Source of the DNA: BPJU01 sp964425225
GTDB taxonomy: Bacteria > Planctomycetota > Planctomycetia > Pirellulales > Pirellulaceae
DNA length: 64,000 nucleotides
Assembly: GCA_964425225.1 (NCBI GenBank)
Contig: CAYRMD010000006.1
Location: forward strand, 1 to 64,000
Direction of reading: 5' to 3'
Made by a program: the position numbers and the translations under genes. The notes below the pieces were generated by a model. It was given only the letters and a program-made list of their open reading frames with translations. It ran no database searches and was not told the DNA's origin. This document shows, piece after piece, positions 11,201 to 18,180 of the stretch; position 1 is the first letter of the stretch; each line of letters begins with the position of its first letter.

Positions 11201-12022
11201 ATTCTGCTATTTCTAACCGGTTGGATTTATCCGACCAACACTTCGCTAAACGTGGCCTTTAGCAACCATCCGGAGCTTGATGGCCCCGAATTCCCATCGA
11301 TTTGGACGCCCGATTCCCAGGGAAATTGGCGCAAAGTAATGCCGTACATGGGTTTCCCGGGTGGAAAAACCAAGACGATCGTGGTGGACATCAGCAACTG
11401 CTTTACTCCGGGAGACTATCGGCTACGCATAGCGACTTCCGCCGAAATCTACTGGGACGAAATCTTTTTTACGGTAAACGAGCAGCCGGTACCTGTTCAC
11501 GTCTCTCGTATGGCTGTGCATGATGCCCATTTACGCTATCGCGGGTTTTCCGAAAGGATCCCGTATCAGGACAATCGCCCTGAGCGTTATATTTACCAGC
11601 AAGTGGATCGAACGCCCCGTTGGCCGCCGATGCGTGGCTTTTTCACTCGGTATGGCCAGGTAACGCGTCTGGTACATGAACAAGACAACCAACTGGTTGT
11701 CATGGGAGCGGGCGACGAGCTAACACTGCGCTTCGCTTCTCCAAGCAGTCCACCACCAGGGTGGAAACGCGACTTTTTCTTGCATTGTGTCGGATGGGAT
11801 AAAGATGCAGATCTCAATACCATTTTCGGCCAGACTGTGGAACCCTTGCCGTATCACGGGATGAGCGAATACCCGTACGATCCGCAACTAAGTCCCCGCT
11901 CACCCGATTACCAACGGTACTTAAAAGAGTACCAGACCAGGCAGCAAAATCCCGCGTGGTTCTGGAAAGCCATTCAATACGAGGGGCCAACCCCGTGGTC
12001 CGAGCACTTGGAAATCCGATAA
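8300..12022 (+). CDS. Membrane-anchored TPR / FG-GAP / ASPIC-UnbV protein
   Basis: 1240 residues. ATG at 8300 preceded by AAGGAGAAAAGG. One N-terminal transmembrane helix (WWWWVIGLCLVLIACGIGYFAW) anchors the protein facing outward. About residues 50-270 are helical and TPR-like (AANVFSMLCEKVPDERLGWQN). About 350-720 contain FG-GAP/VCBS-like Ca-binding blades with DxDxDxxxD loops: ADFDLDRLPDW, VDFDHDADLDLVF, GDFDGNGSWDIA, ADLDNNGFLDLLA, YDIDRDGDLDLVW. An ASPIC/UnbV-like segment follows (GIGSLIELRYGNRYQAQTV, FGLGDVTEADVARIVWTNG). The last roughly 430 residues form an additional module (SCPYLYTWDGEQFVFVTDC onward) that I cannot name. Such CRTAC-like proteins are frequent in planctomycetes and are thought to act in surface adhesion or binding. 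Function not established. Confidence 0.88.
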   Translation: MLQPGGEDHKSFLGKWWWWVIGLCLVLIACGIGYFAWRRGTGPEPAPKTVLSHVERMELLRRMREAVGWLENEVELDRAANVFSMLCEKVPDERLGWQNLAITRLLAIRTDDPERASETCQAAQTAIEALVERFPSAEAYWLAAQFMLRLTGVDEVDRVTKVMQLLEEARKRDPQNPVYSMAMYEALLAAPIPDNLRRACDALKDAYRLAPQNLHVLAEWLPVQAEQRDLMIRETLQQAEQTMAPLWRSILAGDNLGRDDAVSSLGRNVLELIDQARKAVDQQDWQQVLLLTRQIKNGIGPLIVHRNDISRVLPHPLEFVVHDFSPAFYEYLGPPADVHAPIQFVPPEALSLSDVNGEMRVVDFLVADFDLDRLPDWIVLFHDALAVYQGLENGLPGARIVYVELTEGMRGLVAGDLDNDHLPTRGEPNPAAAPPATDSSKWHQADLDLVVYGKAGLIVLQNRFGPQGRELVPVNQPDIDQPPEEVFACTLVDFDHDADLDLVFAMLQGLKCWSGRGNGQFEDLSRYSILPDSCQVRRLLPVDWDRDVDVDILCADQAAGPALLENRLHGHVTWSLFFPGKQMILSDAVIGDFDGNGSWDIATLADRTLSILWTTTALRGRVQFKDPMAVSDCPFEQLLAADLDNNGFLDLLAWGSEGWRLWRGAPGRQWSDWSILPSTVRPALVRCYDIDRDGDLDLVWLENGSLYWSRNDGGNINHWIQFRLVGQCDNKGCSGHTGIGSLIELRYGNRYQAQTVLSEVTHFGLGDVTEADVARIVWTNGVPQAIVRPSANQYLTETMTLKGSCPYLYTWDGEQFVFVTDCLWAAPLGLQSARGQLAPSRPWEYLKIPGELLRPREGFYEIQITEELWEAAYFDRVELLAIDHPADVEIFSNEKVGPEEIAAFHIYTVRDRRVPRAARDHRGRDVLPWIEQKDDHYLAAWDKRLRQGLTEPHYVELDLGPIEDPQQILLFLTGWIYPTNTSLNVAFSNHPELDGPEFPSIWTPDSQGNWRKVMPYMGFPGGKTKTIVVDISNCFTPGDYRLRIATSAEIYWDEIFFTVNEQPVPVHVSRMAVHDAHLRYRGFSERIPYQDNRPERYIYQQVDRTPRWPPMRGFFTRYGQVTRLVHEQDNQLVVMGAGDELTLRFASPSSPPPGWKRDFFLHCVGWDKDADLNTIFGQTVEPLPYHGMSEYPYDPQLSPRSPDYQRYLKEYQTRQQNPAWFWKAIQYEGPTPWSEHLEIR

Positions 12023-12172
12023 TTTTCGGTGGTAACGAACGGGTCTATAGCACGTTGGTAGTGACCGCGTTCATTCGGTCCATCATTTCTGTTGCATACC
12101 GAATCGATGAAATGGGGTCACTACGAACGACGCGTCACTGCGAACCAACAATACTGAAGGGAGTTCTTCTAC

Positions 12173-12775
12173 ATGCCATTCATTCGATGGGTTGAAGACG
12201 AAGAGGCCTCTGGAGAGGTTGCCGAACTCTATCGAATTTGGAAGGCTGCGAATCCACACAGAGAGCGGATGCCTGATATTTTGAAGTGTTTTAGTTTGCG
12301 ACCGGATTTTCTGCGATCGGTATTGGATTTTTCGTACCGGCTCCACTTCACTGACGGGTTTTTATCGCGGCGCATCAAAGAGATGATTGCCACGTATGTG
12401 TCTGCCCTAAATCGGTGCCCCTACTGAGTGGGCTCGCATAAGTACTTCCTGCAGTTGCAGGGAGCCGACCAATCCGTGGTCAGAGCATTAGCACAAGGCG
12501 ATTTGGATCGTGCGCCGCTCGATGCTCCTGAACGCGCTTTACTCGAATTCGTTCGGATACTCACCCTTCATTCGTATCGTACGACGGCGGATGACATCGA
12601 ACGCTTACGGCAGGCAGGTTGGACAGATCCCCAGATTGCCGAAGCGGTGTATATCGCGGCGTTATTCGCATTTTTTAATCGAGTTGCTGACGCATTTGGA
12701 TTGGAAGATCCGAATTATTTTGAGCATCCCCTGCCATCGCCACCTGCGTCCGGACCTATCCTCGATAGTTCGTGA
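12173..12775 (+). CDS. AhpD-like peroxidase-related selenoprotein (UGA read as Sec at residue 85)
   Basis: Read through the in-frame TGA at 12425-12427 this is a 200-residue protein. ATG at 12173 has GGGAG upstream. Residues 1-84 and 86-200 together match the whole carboxymuconolactone decarboxylase/AhpD-like peroxidase-related family end to end: an N-terminal helix pair, SRRIKEMIATYVSALNRCPY, then after the TGA VGSHKYFLQLQGADQ, ERALLEFVRILT, RLRQAGWTDPQIAEAVYIAA and FNRVADAFG. The family motif is LNxCxYCxxxH; here it is NRC-P-Y-UGA-V-G-S-H, so the TGA replaces exactly the second redox Cys. A hairpin with a 4-base loop lies 17 bases after the TGA. AhpD proteins reduce disulfides or peroxides through CxxC; CxxU versions are known in selenoproteomes. 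A nonsense mutation is the alternative, but both halves look fully conserved. Confidence 0.85.
12445..12464 (+). promoter_or_regulatory. Candidate bacterial SECIS hairpin
   Basis: Immediately downstream of the TGA (12425-12427) the mRNA can form an uninterrupted 8-bp stem: CTTCCTGC at 12445-12452 pairs with GCAGGGAG at 12457-12464 (one G-U), loop AGTT. A second, outer pairing GGCTC (12431-12435) with GAGCC (12462-12466) competes or extends it. The loop lies 25 bases from the TGA, within the usual spacing of bacterial SECIS elements, and has a G in loop position 2. There is no obvious bulged U as in E. coli fdhF. Structure seen by eye, not folded computationally. Confidence 0.6.
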
Positions 12776-12803
12776 ACGGGATGTATGCCGTTGGACAAGT
12801 ACT

Positions 12804-12823
12804 AACGCAAAGGCGCCAAGGCG
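12804..12823 (+). repeat. Dispersed AAAGGCGC-type repeat, copy 1
   Basis: Sequence aacgcaaaggcgccaaggcg. It resembles spacer repeats at 32927, 43921, 47591, 54561 and 61189 (same or opposite strand), built on short units like TTTGCGCC. It lies just after the AhpD-like gene. Confidence 0.5.
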
Positions 12824-12887
12824 GACGGGTGTGAGCAAAGTAGCGAGTCAGCTTATCAGTTCGCACCCGCGCGTCTTCACGGCATTG

Positions 12888-12936
12888 TATCTGCCAAGAA
12901 AAAGAAACGAGCGTCGGTCGCGGTGAACCGACGCTC
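12888..12936 (-). terminator. Rho-independent terminator of the thioredoxin-like gene
   Basis: A perfect 10-bp stem, GAGCGTCGGT (12909-12918) with ACCGACGCTC (12927-12936), 8-base loop. Read on the minus strand it is followed by a T-rich tail (TTTCTTTTTCTT). It lies 45 bp past the stop of the minus-strand gene at 12982-13542. Confidence 0.85.
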
Positions 12937-12981
12937 GCGCGATGTTCGGGATGGACCAACGCTTGTTGACCAAATCGAGAG

Positions 12982-13542
12982 TTATTTGAGGATTTCGCGT
13001 GCTCCTTGAAGGATCTTCTGGACGACTTGGGGGTCTTTGAGCCCCTCGTCATCGACCGCTAAATTGAAGCGCACTACTTTATCGCGATAGTGCATGACGG
13101 TCAGAGCAGCGTCATCACTCACCTTGAACTGGTCCACATCGGCGGTAACGGTTACGGCAATGTTTTTAAGCCCCGCCTCCTCAGCGAACTGTTTGATCTG
13201 TTTAAGGTAATCGTCTGTCGCTTCGCCAGTGAAGTTCAAAACGGCGGCCATTTGCTTGGAAGAATTCTGACCGACGAGCTTATCGAGTTCCTTAGCCACC
13301 CGGGCCAAGGCGTCCGATGGTGCCTTCGCAAACAGGAAGGCTACCGGACGAGCACCCAGACGACACGTATAGCAGAGCGAAGTTCCGACAGCCACACCGT
13401 CTTCGGCACCGGCGCACTTGGTAGTGGAGTACGCCCCGATGGCACCGCCGACGGGAATACCACTTTGGATCTCTCCGGCACCTGCTCGATCTGCTAAGAG
13501 CAGACCTACCAGCGCCGCACTGGCTACAAGCACACTTCTCAT
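12982..13542 (-). CDS. Secreted thioredoxin-like protein with CxxC motif
   Basis: 186 residues. ATG at 13540-13542 with GGGAG upstream. A Sec signal peptide (MRSVLVASAALVGLLLADRAGAG) is followed by a region containing CYTC at about residue 57, then GARPVAFLFAKAPSDALARV, which resembles the first beta strand and helix of a thioredoxin fold. Later parts (LKNIAVTVTADVDQFKVSDDAALTVMHYRDKVVRFNLA) fit the remaining thioredoxin-like strands. The Cys pair lies just before the strand rather than in the usual CxxC helix position, so redox activity is uncertain. Single-gene unit with its own terminator. Probably a planctomycete-specific periplasmic protein; function unknown. Confidence 0.7.
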   Translation of the reverse strand: MRSVLVASAALVGLLLADRAGAGEIQSGIPVGGAIGAYSTTKCAGAEDGVAVGTSLCYTCRLGARPVAFLFAKAPSDALARVAKELDKLVGQNSSKQMAAVLNFTGEATDDYLKQIKQFAEEAGLKNIAVTVTADVDQFKVSDDAALTVMHYRDKVVRFNLAVDDEGLKDPQVVQKILQGAREILK

Positions 13543-13838
13543 AAGTTCTCCCTTCCCTATCAGTTAGAAAGCGAACCAAACCGCAACGCGCGGTCCATCC
13601 CCCGACACATCACGCGCTAAGTATACCTTTCGATCGGGCCCTCTGCCAAGTGCTTATCCTTGCTAAGACCGCTTGGTTTGTGTATCCCGTGCTACGTCCG
13701 ATACACAACAACCGTTCACCCCCTCGATTCTTGCTGGCATACGAAGCGACAAACCATGTTGGACAACCAGCGCGCTCAGCGCTTCCATCAGCCCATGGGG
13801 TGCGCATGGCACCCTGATGCGGTCAAACTGTGAACCGA

Positions 13839-14963
13839 CTAATCGCGATCTGCTTCCAATCGTATCGGTACTTTTATCGACTCTCCGTTACGTATAACGG
13901 TCAATTCTACGGTTTGTCCGACACGGTATTTTTCCAAAACATCGAGCAGTTCGCGGGTGGAACGCACCGGCTGCCCATTCACAGCTACGATTCGGTCGCC
14001 AAGAAGGATTCGGCCGGAACGGGTACGGCGTGTTGGTTGCAGTCCGGCCTGCTCGGCGGCCGAGCCTGGTTGCACGTCCAACACCAAGACTCCTGTTAAC
14101 TCCAGTGCCTGCATGATGCGCTCGGGAGCGGCGGTAATTGCGATCGTTGGGCGAATAAGACGGCCGTACTGAATCAATTGTGGGACGACCCAATTTACGG
14201 TGTCCACCGGGATGGCAAACCCTATACCAGCAAAAGCCCCGGAAGGACTGAGAATCGACGTATTGACGCCGATGAGTCGTCCGGCACTGTCTAGTAGCGG
14301 TCCACCCGAATTACCGGGATTGATAGCAGCATCGGTTTGAATAACGTCTTTGATTTGACGTTTGGTTAAGGAGGTAATCTCGCGCCCTAGAGCGCTGATT
14401 ACTCCGGTGGTCAGCGACTGATCTAGCCCAAAGGGATTACCGATGGCATAGACCTTTTGGCCAACCTGCAAGTCATGCGATGTCCCGACTGGGATGGGGT
14501 GGAGCAAATCGGCCGGGGCTTCGATTTTCAACACTGCCAAATCCTTATCGGGCGCGACACCGACCAATTGTGCGGGCCACGTTGAACTGTCAAACAGAGT
14601 TACTTGAGCGGCCCCGGCGTCGGAAATCACATGAAAATTCGTCACCACGTGTCCCTGTTTGTCCCACACGAAACCCGACCCGGTACCTTGCGGGATTTCC
14701 AGTACGTTGAGAGTAAAAATGTCGGTAACACGAGCAACAGAGGTGATGTGAACCACACTGGGCGACGCATTGCGAAAAAGGGAAATGGTAGCTTTTTCAT
14801 CAGGTTCTAAGTCAGCACGAGGCGTCACGGAGCGCGGCGTAGGTTCAGCTCCGCCAGTGGCCAGCCAACTGGTTGGAGTTTGCACAAAGTAGCGTCCCAA
14901 CAGAAATGCCAATGCCAAAAGCAGCAAGAAGCGATAGCGACGCCACACGTCTTGACGGGCCAT
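13839..14963 (-). CDS. HtrA/DegQ-type membrane-anchored serine protease with one PDZ domain
   Basis: 374 residues from the ATG at 14961-14963, which has AAGGAG upstream; the frame stays open 62 codons further but that part looks non-coding. One N-terminal membrane helix (YRFLLLLALAFLLGRYF). The trypsin-like domain has the full triad: His in VTNFHVISDAG, Asp in DKDLAVLKIEA, Ser in NPGNSGGPLLDSAGRLIGV. One C-terminal PDZ domain (VLDVQPGSAAEQAGLQPTRR, DRIVAVNGQPV). This is the DegS/HhoA-like architecture; such proteases degrade misfolded envelope proteins or trigger stress signalling. Solitary gene with about 295 bp to the next gene downstream. Confidence 0.95.
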   Translation of the reverse strand: MARQDVWRRYRFLLLLALAFLLGRYFVQTPTSWLATGGAEPTPRSVTPRADLEPDEKATISLFRNASPSVVHITSVARVTDIFTLNVLEIPQGTGSGFVWDKQGHVVTNFHVISDAGAAQVTLFDSSTWPAQLVGVAPDKDLAVLKIEAPADLLHPIPVGTSHDLQVGQKVYAIGNPFGLDQSLTTGVISALGREITSLTKRQIKDVIQTDAAINPGNSGGPLLDSAGRLIGVNTSILSPSGAFAGIGFAIPVDTVNWVVPQLIQYGRLIRPTIAITAAPERIMQALELTGVLVLDVQPGSAAEQAGLQPTRRTRSGRILLGDRIVAVNGQPVRSTRELLDVLEKYRVGQTVELTVIRNGESIKVPIRLEADRD

Positions 14964-15758
14964 CGAGTTTCTCCTTTGTCTAGGCCGTTGCGTCAATATT
15001 GTAAAGCTTTTTCCGCGCTCCTGCTGGAACGAGCCCAACGAGCCGCCTTCCGTCGGCAGCTTGGGCACGTTATCGAGCGAAGCCTTGCAATAGTCTACTG
15101 CTGGAGCAGCAATATGGCATGCTGAAATTCGACGACAAATACCGATCACACCCCGCTTCGCACTTGCGCGAACGAGACCGACCGGCCCCCCTTTTCCGAT
15201 CTACCGCGGATCGCGTGTTTCAACCCATCGGTTGAATTATAATGCGCCGACCGCTACTGCCTTTCCCGTGGACACCTTTTAACCAGTCAGAAATAGACTC
15301 GCGATCTGCTAGCCCTCCACCTACTTTGCTACTTACTCCTTGCGACCGATTCAAATCCTGCTCGTGCCCCTAGGCTAACCTTTTTGCGAGCAGAATGTTG
15401 GCGCGAAACGCGTTATGCTCGCGCTCAGCACGAGCCATACTACTTCGTAGAGCGCAAGTTCCTGCGCGAAGTTGCCGGAACGGAAGTACCTCGTGTTCCT
15501 GGTGCGTATTGATACGGCTTAAACGAGCGACGCCGTGCAACAAGTATACCCGTTATAACCACTGTGCTCTCTTAGGCGTAAACAGCAAGTGTGCAATTTA
15601 GTTGCTCGTCCTATTCTTGTTGACCCATTGGGTTAATTCATTACGCTTTTCATTCCGCCTTCGCGCCTTTGCATTGAGCTACATGCAATATCGGACATGG
15701 CCTCAAATGGCGAGCTTCGATCTGCGCGCCAACCACGGCTTTCGAGCCCAAGCACCAA
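14964..15758. other. Intergenic region with two palindromic motifs
   Basis: 795 bp between the HtrA gene start and the decaheme gene stop. Contains CAACCCATCGGTTG (15221-15234) followed by ATTATAAT, which could serve as a -10 on the minus strand, and a similar motif GACCCATTGGGTT (15622-15634). No gene recognised. Confidence 0.5.
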
Positions 15759-17267
15759 TTATGGTGGAGAACTCGCGCCGCGTGACGTTAACCCAACCAA
15801 GCTTTCCACAGTCGCATACGACCGAGCATGGTACCGATGGCAATCCACACAGCGAGTTCCGGCTGATCCCGCAATGGCGCGTGTACCGCTCGAAGCGTGG
15901 CATCGCCGACAGACGTCAATCGAGGGCATCAACAAGTCCATCGTTTGCTCAGAATGCCCTGCTACTTGATCCCGACTTACCCCAAAGTGACACTCACTGC
16001 ATGCGACGATCTGATGCGCACGATGGGAAAACTCGGCCATTGGCAGCCACCGCGCTGGAATTTTTGGGGCTACCACCCTCCAAGACAGGTCACTGCCGGT
16101 TGCCGGCTCTTCCACCTTGTGGCAGTAGCGGCACCCGGTTTTCAACTGGCGGTGCTCCGAGCCAGGCTCGATCGGATAGAGAACTTCGGGCGATGCTATC
16201 TGGCCGGTCAATTCATGCCACCGCTGATTCACCCACTGCCAAGCTCGTGCAGCACGCTGTTCCGGTGAAGGCGCAGCGGACGAATCCCCGCTCGGCTCGG
16301 TCGGAAGTACCCCGCGATCTACCTGAGGTCGATCCAGCCCTTCTGGATGCGCTTCCAAATAGCGAATCAACCGATCTCGCAAAACTCCCACCGTTAACTG
16401 CGTATCGCCATGCGGCAACGGAGATCCTTCGGCTATGGAGAAATGGAATTCCAATCGGTGGCACGGCTGGCAATGTTGTTCGAAGCGAATTGGCTGCATG
16501 GCTCGGCCGTCCAACTGCGGCTGGTGACAATCTTGGCATTGCAGCCGTCGTAAACCTTGCCCCTTCTCGAAATCCGGATGCCCGGGAGGCACCGGTACTC
16601 CCTCCGGAACAAGATGCACTCGATGATTGAAGCGCAATTCGGTCGGGTCCGACCACCGCCTATTGGCCGGATCATAGCGAGCGATTTGTTCGAGAATATG
16701 ATCGATTTCGCCAAACAGTTCTTGGGATCGTTTGACCGCAAACTCCGGATGGTCATGCCATGACGGAATCGAATCGGCAACGTGCCGAGGACGGTCGTCT
16801 CGGCACACACGCGCAAGTTGACCATGGCAGGAAACACACTTGGCGTCAGCCACGTCACGCAGCGATCGACCGCGGTGCTCCTGATGGCAGTCCACACACG
16901 CTGACGACGCCGGCGTCTGTAGCATGGAAGGATGGTGATCGTCGGAACGCTGTGTGTGACACGCCTGGCACGATTCGTTGCTGACCGAATGCGCCGAGTG
17001 AAATCCCAACATCCTCAACAGTGGTTGACCGTGTCGGTCGTGACACTTCAGACAATCCTGCTCGAACCATCGATGAGGGTCACTTACCGGTCGCGACAAG
17101 AACACGCGATGGTTACCCATGGCCAGCGGCCAGAGGACTACGAGGCTCGTGAGGGCCGCAACACACCATCCGGCACGCCAGCGCCAGCGAAGCCAGCGAT
17201 TGGGATATCGGCGCCATTCTAAATCGTAGCGCTCGGCAATACTTGGGATTTGACGGGCGTCGGTCAT
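15759..17267 (-). CDS. Decaheme c-type cytochrome, membrane-anchored
   Basis: 502 residues from the ATG at 17265-17267 (a TTG lies 5 codons upstream). Short cytoplasmic N-terminus, one transmembrane anchor (AGWCVAALTSLVVLWPLAM), then an exported domain with ten CxxCH heme motifs in order: CLKCH, CQACH, CVDCH, CVSCH, CQDCH, CQPCH, CRYCH, CSECH, CRRCH, CVDCH. Extra His residues (FNHRVH, FSHRAHQ) are likely distal ligands. Last gene of a five-gene minus-strand set, 42 bp after the membrane cytochrome b-type gene. A membrane-bound decaheme next to a quinol-type membrane protein fits electron transfer from the quinone pool into periplasmic cytochromes. No exact family recognised. Confidence 0.92.
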   Translation of the reverse strand: MTDARQIPSIAERYDLEWRRYPNRWLRWRWRAGWCVAALTSLVVLWPLAMGNHRVFLSRPVSDPHRWFEQDCLKCHDRHGQPLLRMLGFHSAHSVSNESCQACHTQRSDDHHPSMLQTPASSACVDCHQEHRGRSLRDVADAKCVSCHGQLARVCRDDRPRHVADSIPSWHDHPEFAVKRSQELFGEIDHILEQIARYDPANRRWSDPTELRFNHRVHLVPEGVPVPPGHPDFEKGQGLRRLQCQDCHQPQLDGRAMQPIRFEQHCQPCHRLEFHFSIAEGSPLPHGDTQLTVGVLRDRLIRYLEAHPEGLDRPQVDRGVLPTEPSGDSSAAPSPEQRAARAWQWVNQRWHELTGQIASPEVLYPIEPGSEHRQLKTGCRYCHKVEEPATGSDLSWRVVAPKIPARWLPMAEFSHRAHQIVACSECHFGVSRDQVAGHSEQTMDLLMPSIDVCRRCHASSGTRAIAGSAGTRCVDCHRYHARSYATVESLVGLTSRGASSPP

Positions 17268-17309
17268 GAACCGCTCTTCCAACCAAAGTTCTTCCGCCTC
17301 ATCGGCGGC

Positions 17310-18152
17310 TCAGTACCAGATCGAGGCTAACGCATGGGCCGTGCCTAAAACCAACAATGCAACGGACAACGGCACATGCAACAACAGCCAGCCATGAAGC
17401 CAACCATGCAAGGAAGCTTGCCAGCCCAGTTGCCGGCGTTCTTCCAAGAACCGCATTAACTGCTCGAGGACCGGCTGTAGCTCGGACGGCATCGTTTGTT
17501 GCATTTCCTCGAGCCGCAATCGAACCTCGCCATATCGAGCTGGTTGGCGGGATGGCCATCTGAGCCGGCTCCGCACTTCACTAAGATAGAATTCCACCAG
17601 CGCCCGTTCCGGCTGATACTCGTTGGAGGGTTCCGAAACGGCATACAGCGGCCCACAGCGCTCGGCCACCAGGGCATCGGCCTTCTTGCACAAAGCCTCA
17701 CATGCAACCGGTATCTGCTCGTAGATTGCCTGGGCCGGAACGACGGTGGAAAGAACTCGCGGCATGAACTGTTGCAAGATTAATCCCACGATGCCGCTAA
17801 AATAAACCACGAAGAAGACCGCAAGCGTCAGTTGCTCTAAGAGCCCTCCCCAGCGAAACCCGGCGTGAAACAAAATCAATGGCCCGCTCAGCAACCCTAA
17901 CCACACGTGCCCAGCCATCCAGGTACGCGCCGAACCGAGCCAAGGCCAACGCGCCAGGCGTTTCTTGAGTGGCAGCGCCCCAGCATAAAGCATCAACACG
18001 CTTCCCAATACGCCAAACACCATCCCCACTGGACTCCCACCGGTTACACCGTCCGGCGATTGATAGCCGGCCCACATGTACCCAGCGCTGGCAACGGCGC
18101 ATGCCGTCAGTGTCGCCACGATCCATCCAACTTGGGATCTGTCGATGATCAC
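17310..18152 (-). CDS. Predicted bis-heme b membrane cytochrome
   Basis: 280 residues from a GTG at 18150-18152, chosen because it lies 28 bp after the upstream stop and just before the first hydrophobic helix; the longer frame overlaps the previous gene. About five transmembrane helices: WIVATLTACAVASAGYMWAG, VFGVLGSVLMLYAGA, HVWLGLLSGPLILFHAGFR, LTLAVFFVVYFSGIVGLILQ and HVPLSVALLVLGTAHALASI. Helices 3 and 5 each carry a His pair 14 positions apart, the spacing that ligates two b hemes across a membrane. A soluble helical insertion separates helices 4 and 5. It is flanked by multiheme c cytochromes, so it probably exchanges electrons between quinones and those proteins. Not a classical bc1 or NrfD protein. 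Confidence 0.75.
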   Translation of the reverse strand: MIIDRSQVGWIVATLTACAVASAGYMWAGYQSPDGVTGGSPVGMVFGVLGSVLMLYAGALPLKKRLARWPWLGSARTWMAGHVWLGLLSGPLILFHAGFRWGGLLEQLTLAVFFVVYFSGIVGLILQQFMPRVLSTVVPAQAIYEQIPVACEALCKKADALVAERCGPLYAVSEPSNEYQPERALVEFYLSEVRSRLRWPSRQPARYGEVRLRLEEMQQTMPSELQPVLEQLMRFLEERRQLGWQASLHGWLHGWLLLHVPLSVALLVLGTAHALASIWY

Positions 18153-18180
18153 CTGCTGTATCCTGCCCACTGCGGGCTGC

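Noticed and set aside
12428..12775. A separate small gene starting at GTG 12428
   Set aside because: It has no ribosome site, and it is simply the second half of the AhpD-like protein after the TGA.
15340..15375. tRNA-like T-loop (ttcaaatcc)
   Set aside because: The base before TTC is A instead of G and the stem does not pair; no acceptor or anticodon arm found.
15602..16630. 342-residue plus-strand open frame
   Set aside because: It lies opposite the decaheme cytochrome gene, whose CxxCH motifs decide the strand; the plus frame has no domain.
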